This document shows positions 1 through 5,370 of a DNA stretch of 5,437 nucleotides, piece after piece. A model generated the notes under the pieces. It worked only from the letters and a program-made list of their open reading frames with translations, did not search any database and had not been told where the DNA came from. Positions within the stretch are counted from its first letter, which is position 1, and the number at the start of each line of letters is the position of its first letter. The stretch is from Deltaproteobacteria bacterium (GTDB lineage: Bacteria; Desulfobacterota; Syntrophia; Syntrophales; UBA2210), in the NCBI GenBank assembly GCA_030603465.1, contig JAUVXT010000182.1:1-5437 (forward strand), read 5' to 3'. The position numbers were made by a program, and so were the translations under genes.

Positions 1-322
1 AACGGTTACCATCGCTTCCAGTGATGCAGAGGCGTCTTCCAGGGCCATCTCGATGGTTGAATGGCTGACGGAAGAGGCGGAAGTGGGGAAGATATATCTC
101 GGCACCGTGAAAAAGGTTGTCGACTTTGGCGCCTTTGTGGAGATTCTTCCGGGTACTGATGGTCTTGTCCATATATCACAGCTTGCAGATGAAAGGGTCA
201 ACAAGGTTACGGATATTCTTAATGAGGGTGATGATCAAGTGCCTGTAAAGGTCATAGAGATTGATAGAGGCGGAAAGATAAGACTGAGCAGGAAGGATGC
301 GCTTAAGGAGTATAAACAATAG
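1..322 (+). CDS. pnp: Polyribonucleotide nucleotidyltransferase (PNPase), C-terminal part
   Basis: This is the 3' end of the PNPase gene; the 5' part lies outside the window and the reading frame enters at base 2. PNPase is a cytoplasmic phosphorolytic 3'-to-5' exoribonuclease that releases nucleoside diphosphates and takes part in mRNA decay. About 106 residues are visible. The first ~20 (TVTIAS, then SSRAISMVEW) match the end of the KH domain. An S1 RNA-binding domain follows at visible residues ~28-100, with VGKIYLGTV, the DFGAFVEI strand, GLVHISQL and the closing KIRLSRKDAL. The two large RNase PH-like domains are not seen. The GDDQVPVKV stretch seems one residue longer than the GDEVxVKV I remember as typical. 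The tail after S1 is very short (KEYKQ). The TAG stop directly abuts the dut start, so the two genes are probably co-transcribed and translationally coupled. Identification is firm; only completeness is limited. Confidence 0.95.
   Translation, partial: TVTIASSDAEASSRAISMVEWLTEEAEVGKIYLGTVKKVVDFGAFVEILPGTDGLVHISQLADERVNKVTDILNEGDDQVPVKVIEIDRGGKIRLSRKDALKEYKQ
305..310 (+). promoter_or_regulatory. Ribosome binding site for dut, inside pnp
   Basis: AAGGAG lies within the last codons of pnp, 12 bases before the TTG at 323. The spacing is on the long side but usable. It supports TTG as the dut start, because no ATG occurs before residue 23 and starting there would remove the first beta strand of the dUTPase fold. 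Confidence 0.55.
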
Positions 323-769
323 TTGGAAGAGTTAAAGGTATCCATTAAGAGGCTGCCGGGAAATGATGATATTTCCCTTCCGCGTTATATGACAGAAGGT
401 TCGTCAGGTATGGATATCTTTGCTGCTGTCGCAGAGGAAAAGACTATTCTGCCTGGCGAAAGGGAACTTGTGCCTGCCGGTATTATTATAGGATTGCCGC
501 CGGGATTTGAAGCACAGATCAGACCAAGGAGCGGCCTTGCAATAAAAAACGGGATAACAGCCCTCAATTCACCCGGGACGATAGATGGCGACTACCGTGG
601 GGAGGTTAAGGTCATAATGATCAACCATGGCAGGGAACCTTTTGTCATAAGGAGGGGTGATCGTATCGCTCAGATGATGGTGAATCGTATTTGCCGGGTT
701 TCGTGGAACCTGAAAGAGGATCTGGATAAAACAGAGAGGAACAGCGGCGGATTCGGCCACACCGGTTGA
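323..769 (+). CDS. dut: Deoxyuridine 5'-triphosphate nucleotidohydrolase (dUTPase)
   Basis: The trimeric dUTPase hydrolyses dUTP to dUMP and pyrophosphate. This keeps uracil out of DNA and supplies dUMP for thymidylate synthesis. The 148-residue length is normal for the family. All five conserved motifs are present in order: motif 1 SSGMDIFAA (27-35), motif 2 RPRSGLAIKNGI (67-78), motif 3 GTIDGDYRGE (85-94), with D88 as the expected catalytic Asp and Y91 as the ribose-discriminating Tyr, motif 4 IRRGDRIAQM (109-118), and motif 5 RNSGGFGHTG (139-148). Motif 5 has His where GFGSTG is common. The TTG start is chosen because it gives the N-terminal strand KVSIKRL and immediately follows the pnp stop. 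No ATG is available until residue 23. The gene is in the same frame as pnp with no intergenic base, which points to coupled translation. It ends convergently to radA, with a likely terminator after it. Confidence 0.95.
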   Translation: MEELKVSIKRLPGNDDISLPRYMTEGSSGMDIFAAVAEEKTILPGERELVPAGIIIGLPPGFEAQIRPRSGLAIKNGITALNSPGTIDGDYRGEVKVIMINHGREPFVIRRGDRIAQMMVNRICRVSWNLKEDLDKTERNSGGFGHTG

Positions 770-808
770 TTTATTTATCAAGACATCCTGTCGGACTTGC
801 GAAGCTCT

Positions 809-828
809 CCGCCCTGTGGGCGGGTTTT
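809..828 (+). terminator. Probable rho-independent terminator after dut
   Basis: CCGCCC (809-814) pairs with GGGCGG (818-823) around a 3-base TGT loop, followed by G and TTTT (825-828). The stem is strong and GC-rich; the T-run is short and interrupted by GC afterwards. It sits about 40 bases after the dut stop, in the convergent spacer with radA. On the opposite strand the same stem is not followed by T residues, so it would serve radA poorly as an intrinsic terminator. Confidence 0.6.
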
Positions 829-843
829 GCGGATCGCCACCGG

Positions 844-2202
844 TCAAAAGAGGTGATCAGTTAATTCTCTTATATTTCTTATCCCGACAACATCTATCTT
901 TATTTTCGCGAGATTATCCAGCGCGATACTCTTCGGCATGATGCAGCGGGTGAATCCCATCCGGGAAGCCTCTTTCACCCGTGATTCCACCTGTCCTACG
1001 CCCCGCACTTCCCCCGTTAGACCCACCTCGCCGCAGACAACGGTGCCTGAAACGATTGTCCTGTTGAGAAAGCTAGATATCATCGCCGATATAATGCCCA
1101 GATCGATTGCCGGTTCGTTCAGCTTTACTCCGCCGGCCACGTTGATGAATATATCGTGATTACCCAGATGAAAACCGCAAACTTTATCGAGAACGGCGGC
1201 CAGAAGCGAGACCCTGTTGTGATCGACACCTATCGTCGTTCTCCTCGGTATTCCGAAGGTAGTTTCGTTTACCAGAGATTGGATCTCCACGAGGATCGGC
1301 CTTGTTCCTTCCATGCTTGGCACCACGATAGAGCCTGCGGAATTTTCAGGTCTTTCCGACAGGAAAAGGGCCGACGGATTGGATACTTCGGTGAGACCCT
1401 GTCCACTCATTTCAAAGACACCGATTTCGTTTGTCGGGCCGTATCTGTTTTTCACACTCCTTATGATGCGAAATGCATGACCAGAATCTCCCTCGAAATA
1501 GAGAACGGTATCCACCATATGTTCCAGTACCTTTGGGCCGGCAATCGATCCTTCTTTGGTAACATGTCCGATAAGGAATACGGGAATTCCGCTCTTCTTT
1601 GAAAAGATGATCAGTTTTTCGGATGCTTCTCTGACCTGACTTACGCTCCCCGGTGCCGAGGAGAGGGTTTCTGAAAAGACTGTCTGTATGGAATCGACTA
1701 CCACTACTTCCGGCTTTATTTCCATTATCTGCCCCAGGATATTTTCCAGGGATACCTCCACAAGCACAAAAAGGTTCTTCGATAAGGCCCCTATGCGTCC
1801 ACCACGGAGCTTGATCTGCTTCGATGATTCTTCTCCCGAGATATAAAGCACCCTGGATCCCTTACCGGCAAGTTTGTCCAGAATCTGCAAGAGAAGGGTG
1901 GATTTTCCGATGCCGGGATCACCGCCGATGAGGACTGCCGATCCCCGCACAATGCCTCCGCCCAAGACCCGATCCATCTCAGAAATACCTATGATAAGTC
2001 TATCTTTTTCATCTGCCTCAATAGAATCGATGGGCAGGGGGCTTTCTCTAAAGGTGATCGCCGGTGGAGTGCGCGCATCGGTTCCCGCTATTTCCTCTTC
2101 GATGAATGAGTTCCATTCGTCGCATGAGGGGCACTTCCCCAACCATTTTGGTGATTGATGGCCGCATTGCTGGCAGAAAAAGGCTGTCTTTTTACTCTTC
2201 AT
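844..2202 (-). CDS. radA: DNA repair protein RadA/Sms
   Basis: RadA (Sms) is a RecA-like ATPase that drives branch migration and processing of recombination intermediates. The 452-residue length is normal for the family. Domains in order are a four-Cys zinc finger (C10, C13, C24, C27, in CQQCGH and KCPSC), a RecA-type ATPase core with Walker A GGDPGIGKST (93-102, K100) and Walker B VVVVD (166-170), the RadA-specific KNRYG motif (251-255, usually KNRFG), and a C-terminal Lon-protease-like domain (~290-452) with VAGGVKLNEPAIDLGI. In this family that last domain is a scaffold rather than an active protease. The ATG at 2202 gives the standard N-terminus, but no good Shine-Dalgarno precedes it; a perfect inverted repeat occupies that place instead. 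The gene is convergent with dut and divergent from serC, so it is probably transcribed alone. All key residues are intact. Confidence 0.97.
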   Translation of the reverse strand: MKSKKTAFFCQQCGHQSPKWLGKCPSCDEWNSFIEEEIAGTDARTPPAITFRESPLPIDSIEADEKDRLIIGISEMDRVLGGGIVRGSAVLIGGDPGIGKSTLLLQILDKLAGKGSRVLYISGEESSKQIKLRGGRIGALSKNLFVLVEVSLENILGQIMEIKPEVVVVDSIQTVFSETLSSAPGSVSQVREASEKLIIFSKKSGIPVFLIGHVTKEGSIAGPKVLEHMVDTVLYFEGDSGHAFRIIRSVKNRYGPTNEIGVFEMSGQGLTEVSNPSALFLSERPENSAGSIVVPSMEGTRPILVEIQSLVNETTFGIPRRTTIGVDHNRVSLLAAVLDKVCGFHLGNHDIFINVAGGVKLNEPAIDLGIISAMISSFLNRTIVSGTVVCGEVGLTGEVRGVGQVESRVKEASRMGFTRCIMPKSIALDNLAKIKIDVVGIRNIRELTDHLF

Positions 2203-2208
2203 ATATTG

Positions 2209-2224
2209 TAACCGTTCACGGTTA
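2209..2224. repeat. 7-bp inverted repeat just upstream of the radA start
   Basis: TAACCGT (2209-2215) and ACGGTTA (2218-2224) are perfect inverted copies separated by two bases. The element ends 7 bases before the radA ATG and overlaps the -10-like box proposed for radA, so it could be an operator or a leader hairpin that hides the start. It could also be a by-product of the 7-base repeats it overlaps. The sequence alone does not decide. Confidence 0.5.
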
Positions 2225-2247
2225 TAGGTTTAAAGTTCACTGTTTTT
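2213..2247. repeat. Degenerate tandem 7-base repeat (about five units)
   Basis: Cut in sevens from 2213, the sequence reads CGTTCAC, GGTTATA, GGTTTAA, AGTTCAC, TGTTTTT. Every unit has GTT at positions 2-4, and units 1 and 4 are identical from position 2 onward. The reading as short-sequence-repeat DNA is mine. Related words recur nearby, with two AACCCTT copies 8 bases apart at 2292-2306. The fifth unit is weak because it runs into a T6 tract. Confidence 0.45.
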
Positions 2248-2251
2248 TCAA
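2221..2251 (-). promoter_or_regulatory. Weak candidate promoter for radA
   Basis: Read on the minus strand, TTGAAA (complement of 2246-2251) and TATAAC (complement of 2221-2226) resemble sigma-70 boxes, with a 19-base spacer that is longer than ideal. Transcription would begin around 2214 and leave a leader of about a dozen bases without a clear ribosome binding site. It lies within the repeat run and overlaps the 7-bp inverted repeat. This is a tentative call from consensus matching only. Confidence 0.25.
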
Positions 2252-2257
2252 TGAACT
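2234..2257 (-). repeat. 9-bp inverted repeat with a six-base homopolymer loop
   Basis: AGTTCACTG (2234-2242) and CAATGAACT (2249-2257) flank TTTTTT. In minus-strand RNA the arms pair over nine positions, with one G-U wobble and an A6 loop. In plus-strand RNA the same position is a C-A mismatch. The better pairing on the minus strand, together with its place about 30-55 bases upstream of radA, suggests a radA leader or operator element if transcription starts further upstream. The role is unknown. Confidence 0.4.
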
Positions 2258-2386
2258 ATGCAACGATTGAAGCACTTTGGATGTTGATTTCAACCCTTGA
2301 ACCCTTTGGAATCACACCTGCTAAATCGGATATTACTCATTTATTTTGCTTTAATTAATTCCAACTAATCGGGAGATGGTACCACA
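2258..2386. other. Middle of the radA-serC divergent intergenic region
   Basis: The radA-serC gap totals about 300 bases and is clearly more AT-rich than the genes. This middle part holds no open frame with a ribosome binding site, no RNA gene and no riboswitch core I recognise. The only visible structure is a pair of AACCCTT words (2292-2298 and 2300-2306), followed by AT-rich sequence with TTAATTAATT near 2351-2360. Promoters for both genes would be expected in the gap as a whole. Confidence 0.5.
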
Positions 2387-2429
2387 ATATATGGTTATTT
2401 GATTTTTTCGTCAACATAAAACCAAATAT
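2387..2429. repeat. Interrupted inverted repeat upstream of serC
   Basis: ATATATGGTT (2387-2396) and AACCAAATAT (2420-2429) are inverted copies matching at 9 of 10 positions, with 23 bases between them. The right arm lies in the spacer of the proposed serC promoter and the left arm just upstream of its -35 box. A regulator bound at both arms could therefore control serC-serA. In AT-rich DNA such a match can arise by chance, so this is only a candidate. Confidence 0.3.
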
Positions 2430-2439
2430 CTTGTATAAA
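2411..2439 (+). promoter_or_regulatory. Candidate sigma-70 promoter for serC-serA
   Basis: TCAACA (2411-2416, four of six against TTGACA) and TATAAA (2434-2439, five of six against TATAAT) are separated by 17 bases, the ideal spacing. Transcription would begin near 2446 and give a leader of about 60 bases before serC. It is the best-spaced pair I see in the gap. The weak -35 box fits a regulated promoter but does not prove one. Confidence 0.4.
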
Positions 2440-2493
2440 GAAGGTAATTCTGATAACGACTATTGTTTACTTAGGACTATTATGAAGTATGAG

Positions 2494-2497
2494 AGGA
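2494..2497 (+). promoter_or_regulatory. serC ribosome binding site that selects among three starts
   Basis: AGGA, within GAGAGGA (2491-2497), precedes three consecutive in-frame start-like codons: TTG 2499, ATG 2502 and ATG 2505. The gaps are 1, 4 and 7 bases, so ATG 2505 has the best spacing. ATG 2502 remains possible; TTG 2499 is unlikely. Confidence 0.6.
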
Positions 2498-2504
2498 CTT
2501 GATG

Positions 2505-3632
2505 ATGAACAACCCAAACTTTAGTTCTGGTCCCTGTAGTAAGAGACCAGGCTGGAACCTTGATATGTTAAGAGATGCTCTTGTCGGAAGATCCCATCGC
2601 AGTGCTCCGGGGAAAGAAAAGCTTTTAAAGGCGATAAACGACAGCAAAAAGATACTTGGAGTGCCGGAAGATTATCTTCTCGGGATTATTCCCGGATCGG
2701 ATACAGGCGCCTTTGAGCTGGCACTTTGGGCGGTGCTCGGCCCCAGACCCGTGACGGTACTTGTATGGGAAAGTTTTGGAGAGGGATGGGCTACGGATGT
2801 GGCAAAACAACTGAAGCTTAACCCGACTGTTCAGAAAGCGGACTATGGCAAAATTCCCGATCTGGAGAGAGTGGACTGGACGAATGATGTGGTTTTTGTA
2901 GCCAACGGGACAACAAGCGGAGTAAAGGTGCCGGACTGGGATTGGATCCCTGAGGACAGGGATGGATTAAGCCTCTGTGACGCCACGAGCGCTGCCTTCG
3001 CCATGGAAATTGATTGGTCAAAGGTAGATGTCGTTACCTACTCATGGCAGAAATGTCTCGGTGGAGAGGCGGCCCATGGAGTTCTTGTTCTAAGTCCGGG
3101 AGCTGTCGAAAGGATTGAATCTTATAATCCCCCATGGCCCATGCCGAAGATATTCCGTCTCAAGAAGGGGGATAAACTGAACAGGGGTATTTTCGAAGGA
3201 AACACAATTAATACTCCATCCATGATTTGTGTTGAAGATTATCTCGATGTGCTGAAATGGGCGGACAATATTGGATTAAAGGGCTTGATCAGAATGAGTA
3301 TGGCAAATCTTAAGGTTGTAGAGGAGTGGGTTGCCCGGACGGACTGGATAAACTTTCTTGCCGAATCCGAGGAAATCCGTTCGAATACATCGGTGTGTCT
3401 AAAGGTTACGAGTGAACCCTTTAAGGCCATGACCGAAGGTGATCAGTCGAAGTTTATAAAGGATATCGCCGGGCAATTGAGTAGAGAGAATATTGCCCAC
3501 GACACAGGTTCATACAGGGACGCTCCTTCCGGGTTTCGGTTGTGGTGTGGTCCCACGATTCAGCCATCCGATGTAAGCGCTGCCATCGAGGGTCTGGAAA
3601 GGGTATATCTGGAAAAGGTTAAGAATTTGTAG
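2505..3632 (+). CDS. serC: Phosphoserine aminotransferase, Methanosarcina-type
   Basis: SerC is a PLP-dependent aminotransferase that converts 3-phosphohydroxypyruvate and glutamate to O-phosphoserine and 2-oxoglutarate, the second step of serine synthesis. The protein has 375 residues from this ATG. It resembles the subgroup known from Methanosarcina and alphaproteobacteria more than the E. coli/Bacillus type. Hallmarks are the N-terminal NPNFSSGPCSKRPGW, GRSHRS (28-33), GSDTGAFE (64-71), ESFGEGW (89-95) and NGTTSG (134-139). D159 in CDATSAAFA should contact the PLP ring nitrogen, and K183 in SYSWQK-like YSWQKCLGGEAAHG is the expected Schiff-base lysine. GNTINTPSM (232-240) and the C-terminal GFRLWCGPT complete the fold. 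The gene is intact. Only 21 bases separate it from serA, which catalyses the preceding step, so the two form an operon and the substrate assignment is strong. The start is chosen by ribosome-binding-site spacing; ATG 2502 is the alternative. Confidence 0.93.
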   Translation: MNNPNFSSGPCSKRPGWNLDMLRDALVGRSHRSAPGKEKLLKAINDSKKILGVPEDYLLGIIPGSDTGAFELALWAVLGPRPVTVLVWESFGEGWATDVAKQLKLNPTVQKADYGKIPDLERVDWTNDVVFVANGTTSGVKVPDWDWIPEDRDGLSLCDATSAAFAMEIDWSKVDVVTYSWQKCLGGEAAHGVLVLSPGAVERIESYNPPWPMPKIFRLKKGDKLNRGIFEGNTINTPSMICVEDYLDVLKWADNIGLKGLIRMSMANLKVVEEWVARTDWINFLAESEEIRSNTSVCLKVTSEPFKAMTEGDQSKFIKDIAGQLSRENIAHDTGSYRDAPSGFRLWCGPTIQPSDVSAAIEGLERVYLEKVKNL

Positions 3633-3653
3633 TGCACAAAAGGAGAAATTTTC

Positions 3654-5237
3654 ATGAAGAAAGTTCTTGTTAGCGACAATTTGGCGAAAGATGCCATAGC
3701 GATATTTAAAAATGCTCCGGGAATCGAGGTCGATGTTATGACAAATCTGACTCCCGATGAGCTCAAGGGCATAATAAAGGAGTATAGCGGACTGGCAATC
3801 AGGAGCGCCACCAAGGTTACGCAGGATCTCATAGAAAGGGCCGACAACCTTAAGGTAGTGGCACGAGCCGGAGTAGGGCTGGATAATGTCGATATAGAAG
3901 CGGCGAGCAAAAGGGGTGTTGTAATCATGAATACTCCCGGCGGCAGTACCATCACTACGGGTGAACATACGATTGCCATGATGATGTCTCTCGCAAAAAT
4001 GATACCAGATGCAACCGCTACTATGAAAGCGGGCAAATGGGAGAAAAAGAAGTATATGGGGACCGAAGTTTGCAACAAGACACTGGGAATTGTTGGGATA
4101 GGGAGAGTGGGTTCCATCGTGGCAAACCGTGCCCAGGGTCTGGGAATGAACGTCATTGCCTATGATCCATTCATCTCGCCTGAGGTAGCGGAAAAGATGG
4201 GAATCACTATCTCAACGCTTGACGAGGTTTTGGGGAAAGCCGATTTTATTACTACCCATACTCCGCTTACCAAAGAAACAAGGGGTATAATCGATGCCGC
4301 TGCTATTGAAAAGATGAAAGATGGTGTGTTCCTTATCAACTGTGCCAGGGGCGGTATTATTGTCGAGGAAGATCTCTATGAAGGACTCGTTTCCGGAAAG
4401 ATTGCCGGCGCCGCGCTCGATGTCTTTGAAGAAGAACCCACAAAAAATAAAAAATTGCTTGCTCTGGACAATGTCATATGTACGCCACACCTGGGTGCGT
4501 CCACAGATGAGGCCCAGAAAAATGTGGCCATAGCCGTGGCGCATCAGATAGTAGACTATCTCACCACCGGAGAAATCAAAAATGCCGTCAACTTTCCTTC
4601 CATCAGCGCCGATATGGCCGCTAAAATTAATCCCTATCTGACGCTGGCAGAAAAGCTTGGTCAATTCGAAGCGCAGATTGTGTCTGGCGGGATAAAGGAG
4701 GTTGCCATCGAATATGGCGGAGAGATCCTTGAGTATAATCTTGCACCGGTAACCATATCTCTTCTCAAGGGGCTTTTGACGCCGATCCTGAAAGAGAATG
4801 TGAACTATATTAACGCCCCGATAATTGCAAAAGAACGCGGTATCAAGATTGTGGAATCGAAACACAGCGAGATAACGGATTATAAAAGCATGATCTCAGT
4901 CACCGTCAAAACAGCCAAAGAAGAAGGCTACGCGGCGGGGACTATCTTCGGGCGACAGGACCCAAGGATCGTACGGGTTAACAAATTTGTCCTCGATGTG
5001 ATCCCCGAGGGGAATATGCTTGTATTGTACAACCATGATAAACCCGGTGTTATAGGAAATGTCGGGTTAACTCTCGGGAATAACGACATAAATATCGCAA
5101 GGCTCCACCTGTGTCGTGAGCTTGTGGATGGCAAGGCCCTTGTCGTACTCAGCACGGATAGCTTGATATCCAGGGAAGTCTTGAAGGCGCTGAAGGATCT
5201 GCCACACGTAATATCGGTTACCCAGATCGAAATGTAG
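3654..5237 (+). CDS. serA: D-3-phosphoglycerate dehydrogenase (long, ACT-domain form)
   Basis: SerA oxidises 3-phosphoglycerate to 3-phosphohydroxypyruvate with NAD+, the committed step of serine synthesis. The 527-residue length fits the long (type I) form with an extra regulatory domain, as in Bacillus and Mycobacterium. The substrate-binding domain (1-~98) includes RAGVGLDNVD. The NAD-binding Rossmann domain (~99-295) has GIVGIGRVGS with G148, G150 and G153, and D171 as the expected adenosine-ribose contact. Catalytic residues R232 (ARGG), E261 (EEEP) and H279 (TPHLGAS) are all present. An allosteric substrate-binding domain follows (~315-445), then an ACT domain (~453-527) with HDKPGVIGNVG and DINIARLHL, the usual site of serine feedback inhibition. 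A strong AGGAG (3641-3645) lies 8 bases before the ATG. It follows serC closely. No terminator is evident after it, so read-through to purA is possible. Confidence 0.97.
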   Translation: MKKVLVSDNLAKDAIAIFKNAPGIEVDVMTNLTPDELKGIIKEYSGLAIRSATKVTQDLIERADNLKVVARAGVGLDNVDIEAASKRGVVIMNTPGGSTITTGEHTIAMMMSLAKMIPDATATMKAGKWEKKKYMGTEVCNKTLGIVGIGRVGSIVANRAQGLGMNVIAYDPFISPEVAEKMGITISTLDEVLGKADFITTHTPLTKETRGIIDAAAIEKMKDGVFLINCARGGIIVEEDLYEGLVSGKIAGAALDVFEEEPTKNKKLLALDNVICTPHLGASTDEAQKNVAIAVAHQIVDYLTTGEIKNAVNFPSISADMAAKINPYLTLAEKLGQFEAQIVSGGIKEVAIEYGGEILEYNLAPVTISLLKGLLTPILKENVNYINAPIIAKERGIKIVESKHSEITDYKSMISVTVKTAKEEGYAAGTIFGRQDPRIVRVNKFVLDVIPEGNMLVLYNHDKPGVIGNVGLTLGNNDINIARLHLCRELVDGKALVVLSTDSLISREVLKALKDLPHVISVTQIEM

Positions 5238-5370
5238 TAACTGCTCACGCAAAGAACCGACAGATAATTATGGAAGAATTTGAGCGTCCGGCAAGAAGGA
5301 TGGATAAATCAATGTTTCAAATTAATGGATCGCAGCGTTCTATTATGGAAATCTGCTAGGGGGATAAATT
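5238..5370 (+). other. serA-purA spacer
   Basis: This 133-base gap has no clear hairpin-plus-T-run terminator and no well-matched promoter that I can see. A 29-codon frame (5270-5359, ATG to TAG) ends inside the purA ribosome binding site, but it has no Shine-Dalgarno and no recognisable similarity. I do not call it a gene. hisZ, which I recall next to purA in some related bacteria, is absent here. Confidence 0.5.
5358..5363 (+). promoter_or_regulatory. purA ribosome binding site
   Basis: AGGGGG lies 7 bases before the purA ATG at 5371. It is a good Shine-Dalgarno at standard spacing and fixes the start of the partial gene. Its first two bases overlap the TAG of a 29-codon upstream frame. 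Confidence 0.7.

Noticed and set aside
320..322. TAG read as pyrrolysine, making pnp-dut one gene
   Set aside because: PNPase normally ends just after S1, and dUTPase normally starts where dut starts here. serC and serA also use TAG as a stop at normal lengths, and nothing in the window indicates recoding.
569..847. Minus-strand open frame crossing the dut-radA spacer
   Set aside because: Mostly antisense to dut motifs 3-5, and its 5' end overlaps the radA stop. It has no similarity I recognise.
1156..1602. Plus-strand open frame of 148 codons opposite radA
   Set aside because: It is antisense to the core and Lon-like domain of radA, where radA has conserved motifs throughout. No recognisable product.
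2258..2504. Riboswitch or attenuator ahead of serC
   Set aside because: I see no conserved riboswitch core, no leader peptide rich in Ser or Gly codons, and no hairpin followed by a T-run before the start codon.
3560..4156. Long minus-strand open frame (about 198 codons) opposite serC/serA
   Set aside because: It lies antisense to the end of serC and the N-terminal half of serA, both well-supported genes. Its hydrophobic composition comes from the complement of coding DNA, and it has no recognisable domain.
4212..4865. Long minus-strand open frame (about 217 codons) opposite serA
   Set aside because: It is fully antisense to intact serA, which carries all its catalytic residues. The translation shows no family motif, so it is a shadow frame.
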